Of a DNA stretch of 64,000 bases, positions 25,526-34,372 are shown in pieces. Source of the stretch: Actinomyces sp. oral taxon 170 str. F0386 (GTDB lineage Bacteria > Actinomycetota > Actinomycetes > Actinomycetales > Actinomycetaceae); NCBI RefSeq assembly GCF_000195595.1, contig NZ_GL882544.1:186001-250000 (forward strand), written 5' to 3'. Under the pieces are notes generated by a model. It had not been told where the DNA came from. It made no database searches and saw nothing but the letters and a program-made list of their open reading frames with translations. Made by a program: the position numbers and the translations under genes. Within the stretch, counting starts at the first letter, position 1; each line of letters starts with the position of its first letter.

Positions 25526-26440
25526 TCACACTCCGGCATTCTCGACGCTCAGGGTCACCTGCATTGACCAGCTCGCCCCGGGCTCGATGGTGGGTGCGTG
25601 CTCTCGCACCGCTCCGCTCTCGACGCAGACCATGGTGGGGAACTCGTCGTCGGCCATGTCCGGCAGCGGGGCGCTGTAGGTTGACCAGGGGTTCCACACG
25701 ATGGTGGAGGGGGCGTTGCGCTTGTCGATATGGATCGCGCGTCGGTGCCCGGGGTCGGTCACCGTGACCGGCTCAGCGGAGTCGTAGATGCGGTCCACCG
25801 GTCCGGTGATTCTCACGTCACCGTCCTGCACCTGGCGGAGCTCCTGCGGACTGCGAGCCAGATTGTCACTGTAGGAGGCACCGGCCAGTCCGCTGACGAG
25901 GCTGGCGGTGACGTCGTGGACCGACAGGTAGGTGTGGGCAGCAGCCTCTACCGTGCGGGGCTCGGTCCCATCGTTGCGAAGACTGAGGCCCAGGCGAAGA
26001 GTCTCGCCGATCTGGATCTCACAGAGCGCCGTCAGGTGATCGCGGCTGACACTCAGAAGAGCACGGACGCCGCCGTCATCGGTACTGGTGACCGTCCGCA
26101 GTCGCCAGGGGGCGATGCGCGCCCAACCGTGCTTTGGTACGGCATCTCCGTTGATGCCGGCACCGAACTCGGGCAGGCACAGAGGAATTCCTCCACGAAT
26201 AGCGGTAGCGCCGTCGAAGACCGCCTGCCGTGAGGTGAAGATGACTTCTGCCCCACCGCGTGGCACCCACGAGGTCACGGTGGCGCCGTGAAGGTAGATC
26301 TCCGCGGCCCCGGCCGGAGCGTCGATGAGGAGCCGTGGCTGTTCTCCCCGCCCCGGTCCCAGCGCAGCGGTGCGTGGCAGACGCACCTGGTTCGCCGTCG
26401 CGGCGGAGCGAGTCGGATTGCTGACATTCGGGGCGGTCAT
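25526..26440 (-). CDS. D-hexose-6-phosphate mutarotase (YeaD/aldose 1-epimerase family)
   Basis: 304 residues. It interconverts alpha and beta anomers of glucose-6-phosphate-type sugars. AEIYLHGATVTSWVPRGG, IRGGIPLCLPEFGAG (arginines that bind phosphate) and PKHGWARIAPW (catalytic His) lie in the first third, followed by AAAHTYLSVHDV and VWNPW. The catalytic Glu falls in the VCVESGAV segment near residue 280. This is the hexose-6-phosphate branch rather than GalM. It is divergent from the AI-2E family gene. Confidence 0.92.
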   Translation of the reverse strand: MTAPNVSNPTRSAATANQVRLPRTAALGPGRGEQPRLLIDAPAGAAEIYLHGATVTSWVPRGGAEVIFTSRQAVFDGATAIRGGIPLCLPEFGAGINGDAVPKHGWARIAPWRLRTVTSTDDGGVRALLSVSRDHLTALCEIQIGETLRLGLSLRNDGTEPRTVEAAAHTYLSVHDVTASLVSGLAGASYSDNLARSPQELRQVQDGDVRITGPVDRIYDSAEPVTVTDPGHRRAIHIDKRNAPSTIVWNPWSTYSAPLPDMADDEFPTMVCVESGAVREHAPTIEPGASWSMQVTLSVENAGV

Positions 26441-26509
26441 GGGGCCACGCTAGTAGGCTGTCCGTGTTTCGTCAGCCCGATGACCAGCGAAGGACTGAAC
26501 GTTTACCCC

Positions 26510-27961
26510 ATGGCAACAAGCAGCTCTCCGTCAGAAGATTCGTCAGAGGACGTGCCCGTTCGAGCTCCCGAGTCCTCGCAGTGCTCCAGCTCCCACCAGT
26601 CGGGTAGCACACCTGATTCGGGAACGAAGTCGTCCCGAGTGAGCAGCAGTGGCCTTCTTGGGCGGCTCAGAAGTGCTCGCTCGGTCCTGGATCGGGGGAT
26701 CGACTGGGCGGAGAGGCGCAGGCAGGCGGACCGCGACTACCAGTTGCACTGGGAGCCCATCGCAGCCGAGGAGACGACCACGAGCTCCGCTCCCCCTGTG
26801 TCCACCACCCACGTCCGGGTGGCGCCGTCGGTGTCCTTCCCGGAAACGGTGACGACTCGTTCCTCTGTCATGAGCTCCCTCCCCTCCTGGCTGGTGCAAG
26901 GCGGCATAGGGGCCTGGCTGGGACTGGGCATCATCATTGTCATCGGTCTTGTCTTCTACGCCACCTCCCAGGTGATCCCAGTCTTCATCGGACTGTTCAT
27001 GGCGCTGGTGTTCACCTCTATCCTCCAGCCGATGGTCAACCTCTTCGCCAGGATCATGCCCCGCTACCCGGCGACCTTTCTGGCTCTACTGACTACTATC
27101 GGGGCGATCGCCGGACTGGTGACTTACGTGGTCACCTCGGTCACCAGCCAGTGGAACTCCCTGGCCTCCCAGTTCAGTGACGGCCTCGACACGATCATGG
27201 AGTTCCTGGAGCGCGGTCCGCTTCATCTGACGCAGCAGCAGGTCTATCACCAGCTCCAGCTCTGGCTCCGCCAGGGGCAGCACTATCTGCAGTCCAACGC
27301 CCCTTCCCTGGCCTCTGAAGTCGTCTCCAACGCGAGCGCAGTCGTTGACGTGCTCACGGTCCTGGCCCTGGCACTGTTTGTGACAATCTTCTTCCTCGCC
27401 TCCGGGGGGAGGATGTGGCGCTGGTTCCTCAACGAGCTGCCCGCCACGATGCGCGAGTCGACCCACCGGGCTGCGGGTGCGGGCTGGTACACCTTCGCCG
27501 GGTACGCACGCGGCACTGTGCTGGTGGCACTGACCGACGCCATCATGGCCGGGATCTTTCTGCAGCTGGTGGGGATCCCGCTGGCGGCCCCCTTGGCAGT
27601 ACTCGTGTTCATCGGCGCCTTCATCCCGATCATCGGTGCACCGTTGGCGATGCTTGTGGCCATGGTGGTGGCGTTGGCCTCGGGCGGCTTCGTCACCATG
27701 ATCGTCGTCGGCGTAGGAGTAGCCGGCATCGGCCAGATCGAGGGACATATTCTTCAGCCCCTCATCATGGGCCGGCAGGTGTCGCTGCACCCGGTGGTGG
27801 TGATCATCGGCGTGGCTCTGGGTACCTACGCCTCCGGACTGCTCGGGGCGATCGTCGCGGTGCCGCTGATCAGCGTGGCCTGGTCCGTCTACTCCGAGCT
27901 GCATACCAAGGACGCTCCGGTCACTGGCGAGCTGCCCGCGTACTCCTCCCGCAGAGAGTAG
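26510..27961 (+). CDS. AI-2E family transporter (YhhQ/PerM-like permease)
   Basis: About 483 residues from ATG 26510; ATG 26480 is an alternative and the frame is open much further upstream, so the start is uncertain. The first 125 residues are Ser/Pro-rich and charged, presumably cytoplasmic. The permease core has about eight hydrophobic segments, among them LGLGIIIVIGLVFYATSQVI and VFIGAFIPIIGAPLAM, and the family motif GQIEGHILQPLIMGRQVSLHP near residue 420. Members export diverse small molecules or act as Na+/H+ antiporters; the quorum-signal name should not be taken literally here. Confidence 0.85.
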   Translation: MATSSSPSEDSSEDVPVRAPESSQCSSSHQSGSTPDSGTKSSRVSSSGLLGRLRSARSVLDRGIDWAERRRQADRDYQLHWEPIAAEETTTSSAPPVSTTHVRVAPSVSFPETVTTRSSVMSSLPSWLVQGGIGAWLGLGIIIVIGLVFYATSQVIPVFIGLFMALVFTSILQPMVNLFARIMPRYPATFLALLTTIGAIAGLVTYVVTSVTSQWNSLASQFSDGLDTIMEFLERGPLHLTQQQVYHQLQLWLRQGQHYLQSNAPSLASEVVSNASAVVDVLTVLALALFVTIFFLASGGRMWRWFLNELPATMRESTHRAAGAGWYTFAGYARGTVLVALTDAIMAGIFLQLVGIPLAAPLAVLVFIGAFIPIIGAPLAMLVAMVVALASGGFVTMIVVGVGVAGIGQIEGHILQPLIMGRQVSLHPVVVIIGVALGTYASGLLGAIVAVPLISVAWSVYSELHTKDAPVTGELPAYSSRRE

Positions 27962-27977
27962 ACGTCCACTCAGGCGC

Positions 27978-30900
27978 TCAGCACCAGTCCCGGCTGCCGG
28001 TGACGGGAACGCCGGAAAGGGCCTGGAGGTGCTCTGCCATGAGGGCAACGACGCCGTCGCCCCTCTCCACGGTACCGCGCACGATAAGGGCGCTGGCGCG
28101 TCTGCCGATGCTGCGGTAGCGGCGCCACATGCCGGCTCGACAGGCGACGTTGAGCAGGCCGGTCTCATCCTCCAGGTTGAGGAAGATCATGCCGGATGCC
28201 GTATGGGGTCGCTGCCGATGGGTGACGACACCGGCAACCCGCACCCGGTTCCCGTGCTCCTGGCCGGAGAGGTCAGCCGCAGTCAGCACGCCGTCCGCCG
28301 CCAGTCCGGGACGCAGAGATGTCAGGGGCGAGCCCTGGGTGGATACTCCGGTCAGGTTCAGGTCAGCTGCTTGTCGCTCACGACCGGTCATGATCGGCAG
28401 GGGCGGGGCGATGGCTCCGACGGCGGTGCCCGCAAGCGTGGGCTGGAACCATGCACCTTGTTCCCGACGGGAGGCCCCGCGGATCTGACCGTGCTCATCG
28501 GACAGAACCCCGGCGGCCCACAGTGCCCGACGGCGCTCCACTCCCAGACTGTCCAAGGCCCCTGAGGCTGCCAGCGCCTCAAGGCGGGATCGGCTCAGAC
28601 TCACGCGCCGGGCGAGGTCAGTCAGGTCCTGGTAGGGGCCGTGGGCGCATCTCTCGGTGACGATGGCCTGCGCGAGCCGCTCCCCCAGTCCCTTGATCGG
28701 AGCCAGACCGAGTCGCACTGCGAGATCGTCGTGGACGTCAAGTGATGACGGGACGGCAGGATGGGGTACCAGTGGCTCCCACTGATCTGATCGGTTTGCC
28801 TCCCGGCGGTCTTCTCTCTGCTCGACGGTGGCCTGCGCCAGAGAGCGGTTGACGTCTGCGGGTAGCACGCGCACCCCGTGGCGGCGGGCGTCGGCCACGA
28901 GGGACTGCGGGGACCAGAAGCCCATGGGCTGGGCGGCGAGAACCCCGGCATAGAAGTCCTCGGGCTTGCGAGCCTTGAGCCAGGCCGAGGCGTAGACCAG
29001 GTAGGCGAAGGAGAAGGCGTGGGACTCGGGGAAGCCGAACTCGGCGAAGGACCTCAGCTTGCTGTAGATCTTCTCGGCGGTGGGCTCGTCGATACCTTGA
29101 GCCTTCATACCGGCCACGAGCCTGCCGTGGAGGGCGTCCATGCGCTCGATGGACCGTTTGGCCCCCATGGCCTGACGCAGGGTGTCGGCCTCAGCGGGAC
29201 TGAACCCTGCGGCGTCGACAGCGATCTGCATGAGCTGCTCCTGGAAGAGCGGTACGCCCAGGGTCCTGGCCAGGGCAGGTTTGAGGGAGTCGTGCAGATA
29301 GGTGACCTGCTCACGCTTCAGTCTGCGGCGGATATAGGGGTTGACGGCGTCGCCCTGGATGGGACCCGGGCGGATGAGAGCGACCTCGACGACGATGTCG
29401 TAGAACTCCTTGGGTCGCAGACGGGGCAGGGTGGCCATCTGCGCGCGCGACTCGACCTGAAAGACCCCGACCGTGTCCGCAGCAGTGAGCAGTCGGTAGA
29501 CGGCCGGGTCCTCCTCGGGCAGGGTGTGCAGTCCCCAGGGACGGCCGGTCTGAGAGGTGCGCAGCTCTCCCTCCTCGACGGCGTCGGGGACGGTCTGGCC
29601 GCGCTCGGCCAGAGTCGCGAATGCCAGGCGCAGGGCGGTGAGTGATCCGAGGCCTAGGAGGTCGAACTTGACCAGGCCGGCCTCGGCGCAGTCGTCCTTG
29701 TCCCACTGGAGGACGGAGCGGTTGTCCATGGTGGCCCAGCGCACCGGGCAGACCTCGGTGACGGGGCGTCCGCACAGGACCATGCCCCCAGGGTGGACCC
29801 CCAGGTGACGGGGTAGGCGCAGCAGCTTCTCGGCGACGTCGAGGACCGGTGCGGGAACCTCATCACTCCGCCCTGTGAGTCCTCCGGGACGCACCGTGGC
29901 CCACCGATCCATCTCCTTGGCCCAGGCGTCCTGCACGCCGGCGGGGTGCCCAAGGGCTCGGGCGGCGTCGCGCACAGCGGATCGGGGGCGGTAGGAGATG
30001 ACGTTGGCGACTTGGGCCGCGCAGTCGCGCCCATAGCGGGAGTAGACGTGCTGGATGACCTCCTCTCGACGGCAGGCCTCGATGTCGAGGTCGATATCCG
30101 GGTAACCGCCTCGCTCCGGAGACAGGAACCGTTCGAAGAGCATCTTGTGTCTGACGGCGTCGACGGCGGTGATTCCCAGGGCGTAGCAGACTGCGGAGTT
30201 GGCGGCGGACCCTCTTCCCTGGCACAGGATCCCCGACTGCCTGCAGAACTCGACGATGGAGTGCACGATGAGGAAGTAGCCGGGGAAGCCCAGGGACTCG
30301 ATGACGTCGAGCTCGTGGTTGAGCACCTCCCAGGCCCGAGGGTGCTCCTGTGGGGTGCCGTAATGGCGGGTAGCGCCTTGGCGGGTGAGCTCACGCAGCC
30401 ATGTGGTGGGGGTATACCCTTCCGGAACATCAGCATCAGGCAGGTCCGGAGCGATGAGGGACAGATCGAAGGCGAGGTCGGAGGCAAGGTCTGCGGCCAG
30501 GTCGACGGCGTCGGGACTGCGTCGGTGGAGTCTGGCCATGTCCTGGGCTCCTCGTAGCCAGCGACCGATGGCAGGAAGGTGACCGCGGGCTCCTTCCAGG
30601 TCGGTGACCAGACGGGTCGCGGTGAGGACGTCGGCAAGACGAGCGTCGGTGGGGCGAGCACAGCGCACCGCGCCGGTGGCTACAAGCGGCAACCGGTGAG
30701 CGTGAGCCAGTCGGGCCAGGATCTTGGTGAGAGCGGCGTCGGTGGGTCCACCGTCCAGAGTGAGCTCGACGGCCAGGCCGACGGCAGCATCCCCTTCCAC
30801 GTGGCCACCTCCTTCCACGTGTGTTGTATGGGCCGTGGCGCTGGATCCGACTGGGCGGCCGCGGTCGGGAGCGGCGAAGAGCTCGGCGAGATGACCCAGG

Positions 30901-31742
30901 CAGGTGTCTGCCGCCGCCAGGTCCCAGGTTCCGGGGCGGTGGGGATCACCCAGGGCCCGGCGCAGGGGGCCGTTGACGGTACCAGTGAGGATGAGGCAGG
31001 TTCCGGAAGTCCCCCCGGTATGGCTGGTGGGGACGGCACGGAGGGCTGAGGCAAGAGTGGGCAGGTCATGAGCGGGATCTCGGCGTTCTCCAGCATCCAG
31101 GTTGTGTTGGGAGATTGCTGAGACCAGGAGGTGATACCCGGCAGGGTTGCGAGCCAGGACGGGTAGGTGGGAGCCGTCAGCCAGGGTGAGCTCGGTGCCG
31201 TGAACAGTGGGCAGACCGTGAGCACGACCAGCCTGGGCATGCTTGACGATTCCGGGCACACCATTGTGATCGGTGAGGGCGAGGGCCTCCAGACCAAGCT
31301 CGATGGCGGCTGAGGCCAAGTCATCGGGCTCGTTGGCTCCATCCAGGAAGGAGTAGGTGGAGTGAGCGTGCAGCTCGGCGTAGCGGTGTCGGTTGGTCAT
31401 GACTGTCCGTAGCACCTCAGAGCTTTTAGAAAGGTGGGTGTGGTCGATGAGGAGTGCCAAGCCCAGGGTGTGGGTGGCGTTCGGGTAGGGGGTCTCGTAG
31501 TCTCCGGCTCTTTGGCCGGAGTATGGGCCGCGGGTCGTGAGCCGGGCGCCGCCGCTACCATCGACACCGGGGCGGGAGGCGGCGTTGTTGAGGACCTGGT
31601 TGAGGCGGTCGATGGTCTCGGGGCTGATCTGCTTGCTCAAGTCCGTGGGGACGACGGCGCCGGGAGCGTGGTGCTGGATCTCCAGCACCACCGGAACCGG
31701 CATCCCCTCCAGGCGGCGGGTCACAAGGAAGCACATCGCCAT
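27978..31742 (-). CDS. dnaE2: error-prone DNA polymerase DnaE2
   Basis: 1254 residues from ATG 31742. The PHP domain begins at RHRYAELHAHSTYSFLDGAN; the polymerase core has GYFLIVHSIVEFC, GRGSAANSAVCYALGIT and the catalytic aspartates in YPDIDLDIE; the tail carries an OB fold (VRVAGVVTHRQRPHTASG). DnaE2 copies past lesions with ImuA' and ImuB, its genes lying 3.4 kb upstream on the same strand. The polymerase homology starts at an ATG at 31400, which is the alternative start; about 114 extra residues with coding-like codon use precede it, and the only good promoter with a LexA-like box lies directly before 31742. The extension has no family I recognise. Confidence 0.88.
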   Translation of the reverse strand: MAMCFLVTRRLEGMPVPVVLEIQHHAPGAVVPTDLSKQISPETIDRLNQVLNNAASRPGVDGSGGARLTTRGPYSGQRAGDYETPYPNATHTLGLALLIDHTHLSKSSEVLRTVMTNRHRYAELHAHSTYSFLDGANEPDDLASAAIELGLEALALTDHNGVPGIVKHAQAGRAHGLPTVHGTELTLADGSHLPVLARNPAGYHLLVSAISQHNLDAGERRDPAHDLPTLASALRAVPTSHTGGTSGTCLILTGTVNGPLRRALGDPHRPGTWDLAAADTCLGHLAELFAAPDRGRPVGSSATAHTTHVEGGGHVEGDAAVGLAVELTLDGGPTDAALTKILARLAHAHRLPLVATGAVRCARPTDARLADVLTATRLVTDLEGARGHLPAIGRWLRGAQDMARLHRRSPDAVDLAADLASDLAFDLSLIAPDLPDADVPEGYTPTTWLRELTRQGATRHYGTPQEHPRAWEVLNHELDVIESLGFPGYFLIVHSIVEFCRQSGILCQGRGSAANSAVCYALGITAVDAVRHKMLFERFLSPERGGYPDIDLDIEACRREEVIQHVYSRYGRDCAAQVANVISYRPRSAVRDAARALGHPAGVQDAWAKEMDRWATVRPGGLTGRSDEVPAPVLDVAEKLLRLPRHLGVHPGGMVLCGRPVTEVCPVRWATMDNRSVLQWDKDDCAEAGLVKFDLLGLGSLTALRLAFATLAERGQTVPDAVEEGELRTSQTGRPWGLHTLPEEDPAVYRLLTAADTVGVFQVESRAQMATLPRLRPKEFYDIVVEVALIRPGPIQGDAVNPYIRRRLKREQVTYLHDSLKPALARTLGVPLFQEQLMQIAVDAAGFSPAEADTLRQAMGAKRSIERMDALHGRLVAGMKAQGIDEPTAEKIYSKLRSFAEFGFPESHAFSFAYLVYASAWLKARKPEDFYAGVLAAQPMGFWSPQSLVADARRHGVRVLPADVNRSLAQATVEQREDRREANRSDQWEPLVPHPAVPSSLDVHDDLAVRLGLAPIKGLGERLAQAIVTERCAHGPYQDLTDLARRVSLSRSRLEALAASGALDSLGVERRRALWAAGVLSDEHGQIRGASRREQGAWFQPTLAGTAVGAIAPPLPIMTGRERQAADLNLTGVSTQGSPLTSLRPGLAADGVLTAADLSGQEHGNRVRVAGVVTHRQRPHTASGMIFLNLEDETGLLNVACRAGMWRRYRSIGRRASALIVRGTVERGDGVVALMAEHLQALSGVPVTGSRDWC

Positions 31743-31757
31743 CGAACATACGTACAG
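31742..31757. promoter_or_regulatory. LexA-like SOS box and -10 element of dnaE2
   Basis: TCGAACATACGTACAG has a perfect left half of the actinobacterial LexA box TCGAAC-N4-GTTCGA and a weak right half. It overlaps a minus-strand -10 hexamer TATACT (31755-31760), so bound LexA would cover the promoter. The transcript would start about 5 bases before ATG 31742, nearly leaderless. Confidence 0.55.
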
Positions 31758-31987
31758 TATAGCCACGCCCTCCATCGCCCGCACGACGAGCTAACTCCCG
31801 ATGTTTACTGAGATTGCAACATAAAACCCAACTCTCCAGAGCAACTCACCCAGCGGCACCCAGTGGAACGCCGGAGACGTCACAGCCGGAAGATCAACGA
31901 CAAAGGCCGCACCATGCCAACGACAGACAGCCCTCAAGAGACGTTGCACCAGCCATGCCTACCGCACGTACCACCTCTTCCACTAAC

Positions 31988-32764
31988 TCAGGCGAGGTGA
32001 ATGGCCACCGCGCCCAAGACCGCCAGGATCCAGGAGGCGAAAGAACCGATGAGGAACTCCTCAGCCTTCTGCCCTCCGTCATCCTCTTTCACATCCTGAC
32101 TGATCTCGGGGAATCGGATGACACCCTTGGCGGCAACGATTGCGGCGACAGCAGCAGGCGCCTCGATGGAAGCAAGCAGGAGAATGAGAATTCGCTCAAG
32201 CGGACCGATCCAACGACCACCACGCATTGACGCCCCTGTTTTGCCCCGTTTCTCATTCTTCTGCGGGGACTGGCGAGCAACAGCAAGGACGTCGGAGACG
32301 ATTCGATTAGCAGGCACAGTCAGGAAAACAGCGACTCCGACGGTGGCAGCCACCTTGGCGGCTCTGGAACCAAGCGGCTCGGACGCGAGGGCGCAGACCG
32401 TCACGACAAGGAGCAGGAGAGCCGCACAGGTCAGTCGCACGCGAGGCAGCACATGCCCCAGGCCCTCCCTGAAACCCTCGCACCCCATCCGGTCCTGCTG
32501 GCGGAATCCCGGCAGCCTTGCCCACCATCGCCGTGGAACCAGGTTCCAGGACAGCCACGCCACTGCCATCAGAACAGCAGCAACGACGGCCTCACCGCGG
32601 AGATGAAGAACCGGCCATCCGACCAGAACGCCAAGGACAGTCAGAACCGAGACCGTCACCAAGAGCCCTACCGTCAGCCGCGAACCCCACAGCCTTCGCC
32701 CCGCCCGAACGCAGTCGTCGAGCACAGAAGCCATGGCAAGCAGAAGAATAAGAAGAGCCGTCAT
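31988..32764 (-). CDS. membrane protein partner of SatD-type regulator (DUF3307-like C-terminus)
   Basis: 258 residues. Hydrophobic segments lie near 1-15, 30-50, 60-75, 108-128 and 135-155, followed by a charged loop and a final block IGPLERILILLLASIEAPAA ... RFPEI ... EEFLIGSFASWILAV. That last block is typical of the DUF3307 membrane proteins that accompany SatD in other bacteria. Its ATG overlaps the stop of the SatD-like gene (ATGA). The function of the pair is unknown beyond a link to stress and acid tolerance in streptococci. Confidence 0.7.
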   Translation of the reverse strand: MTALLILLLAMASVLDDCVRAGRRLWGSRLTVGLLVTVSVLTVLGVLVGWPVLHLRGEAVVAAVLMAVAWLSWNLVPRRWWARLPGFRQQDRMGCEGFREGLGHVLPRVRLTCAALLLLVVTVCALASEPLGSRAAKVAATVGVAVFLTVPANRIVSDVLAVARQSPQKNEKRGKTGASMRGGRWIGPLERILILLLASIEAPAAVAAIVAAKGVIRFPEISQDVKEDDGGQKAEEFLIGSFASWILAVLGAVAIHLA

Positions 32765-33468
32765 TCACCGCCACCTCTCCCACTCCGCGCAGCCACTCCG
32801 TCGAGGATCTTTTGAACCTCCAGCAAGGAGGATCCGGCACCGCGAGCAAAATCAGAGACGGCCTGCTGACTCACTTTCTCCCGACGGGCGACCTCGACCT
32901 GGGTCGCCCCCATGAGAAGCCCGGCCATCATGCGCCGCTGACGCGGCTGAAAACGGAATACGGTTTGGTCGCGCAGGATCAGCAAGGAATTGACGAGCCC
33001 CTCGCGCTCACCCCACTTCCCTCCTGATCCGTTCTCCGCATCCGAGTGGATACGCAGCCAGGTGCGGGCATACGATCTCCCTTCGTCCTGGAGAGCGTGA
33101 GCCCTCTCGATCGCCTCCCGAGCAGCCCACCACGCCGAGCCGTCCTGGATAGGGTGCGCTGCCGCGCCTCCAGGACTCCCTTCAACTACGCCGTCGATCT
33201 CGGAGATCGTTCCGACACCGACGCCGAAACGCAGGCCGAGGCCTTCGGGTAGAAGCAGGTGCGTGCGCACCGTGAGAGCAAGAGCATCGGCGAGGGTTGC
33301 CGAGACCGCCTGCAGCTCGTCACCAACGGTGGCGTACGGGCGCTGCGTCAGCGCCAGCCCCTCGGCGGCCCGCCCCAGAGCTTCATAGACGGCCTGCTGA
33401 GCGAGTCGCCGATCAGGCAGCTCTCGTGAACCGACGATGTCTGCGATGAGCGCATAGGAGACGTCCAC
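32761..33468 (-). CDS. SatD family protein with C-terminal helix-turn-helix
   Basis: 235 residues from GTG 33468. The N-terminal YALIADIVGSRELPDRRLAQ and the internal ATVGDELQAVSATLADAL are SatD signatures. Residues 185-225 form a likely helix-turn-helix (GATQVEVARREKVSQQAVSD), so the protein may bind DNA. GTG 33468 is preferred over ATG 33495: a -10-like TATTGT (33475-33480) ends 6 bases before the GTG, giving a leaderless message, and the ATG is in the spacer of a perfect inverted repeat that is probably its operator. It is coupled to the DUF3307-like membrane gene. Confidence 0.75.
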   Translation of the reverse strand: MDVSYALIADIVGSRELPDRRLAQQAVYEALGRAAEGLALTQRPYATVGDELQAVSATLADALALTVRTHLLLPEGLGLRFGVGVGTISEIDGVVEGSPGGAAAHPIQDGSAWWAAREAIERAHALQDEGRSYARTWLRIHSDAENGSGGKWGEREGLVNSLLILRDQTVFRFQPRQRRMMAGLLMGATQVEVARREKVSQQAVSDFARGAGSSLLEVQKILDGVAARSGRGGGE

Positions 33469-33481
33469 AGGTTCACAATAG

Positions 33482-33507
33482 CACTTGTATTGCATTCAAT
33501 ACAAGTG
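33482..33507. promoter_or_regulatory. 26-bp perfect inverted repeat, probable operator of the SatD operon
   Basis: CACTTGTATTG (33482-33492) and CAATACAAGTG (33497-33507) are exact reverse complements separated by CATT. The element is A+T-rich in a G+C-rich region and covers -35 to -10 of the promoter inferred for the GTG start at 33468. The SatD protein with its helix-turn-helix is the best candidate binder (inference). Confidence 0.7.
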
Positions 33508-33587
33508 AAATCTCGGAACATTCTCAGTTCTCCCATCACGCTTCGCCTTGTATCCCTCCCAGAACAAGCGCCACCCCGGAACTTGGC

Positions 33588-34235
33588 TCACTGACAGAGG
33601 AGCCTCCCACCAGCGGCGAGGTAGCACTTTCCGCACAGCGACTCGTAGGTGACGTCCCCGGAGTCGATGGCCACCTGGTCGCCGTCGAAGACGAAGGACT
33701 CCCCCACCTTGCGGGCATTGAAGACTGCCTTGCGCCCGCAGCGGCAGATGGTCTTCAGCTCCTCCAGGGAGTGGGCGATCTCCAGCAGTCTCCGCGACCC
33801 GGGAAAACTGACCGTACGGAAGTCGGTACGGATCCCATAGGCCAGAACGGGGACATCGTCGACCAGCACGATCTCCATGAGCTGGTCCACCTGAAGAGCC
33901 GTGAGGAACTGGGCCTCATCGATAAGCACGCAGTCCAGGACCTCCCGCAACGGCACCGTCTCCTGCTGTTCCCATCCCCCTTCCGAGACGGCCTGCGCCC
34001 CAGCCAGGGCCCGCCGGCGCACCAGGGCACGCAGGTCGTCATCGGCGTCGACAAGAAGGTCCACACGGCGAGACACCCCGAGCCGGGAGACCACGAAGTC
34101 CTCCCCCTTGGTGTCGACCACCGCCTTGATGAGCAGGACGCGCTGACCACGTTCCTCGTAGTTGTAGGCGGTCTGCAGCAGCCCGATGGACTTACCGGAG
34201 TTCATGGCGCCGTAGCGGAAGTAGAGCTTGGCCAC
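33588..34235 (-). CDS. tdk: thymidine kinase
   Basis: 215 residues from GTG 34235, which has an AGGAGG site 6 bases upstream; the frame continues 33 codons further upstream without a better start. It phosphorylates thymidine with ATP in pyrimidine salvage. The P-loop GAMNSGKSIGLL is at residues 8-19, the DEAQFL metal/lid motif near 108, and four zinc cysteines appear as CRCG and CGKC near 165 and 203. The length is typical of the bacterial type II TK. Confidence 0.93.
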   Translation of the reverse strand: MAKLYFRYGAMNSGKSIGLLQTAYNYEERGQRVLLIKAVVDTKGEDFVVSRLGVSRRVDLLVDADDDLRALVRRRALAGAQAVSEGGWEQQETVPLREVLDCVLIDEAQFLTALQVDQLMEIVLVDDVPVLAYGIRTDFRTVSFPGSRRLLEIAHSLEELKTICRCGRKAVFNARKVGESFVFDGDQVAIDSGDVTYESLCGKCYLAAGGRLLCQ

Positions 34236-34372
34236 GCGGGTCCTCCTGAGCCGGATCCGATCACTCGGCCCGGATGCTACCCGCAGAACGCTGTGGGCGC
34301 GGGCAACACCACTCAGCCGGCCCACGGCGCACACATAGCCCCACCCAGACCACCATAGATAGCCTCACCCTC

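Noticed and set aside
31434-31811. 125-codon plus-strand frame
   Set aside because: Its Gly/Val/Asp/His-rich composition is typical of the antisense of a high-GC gene; the minus-strand frame has the better codon pattern.
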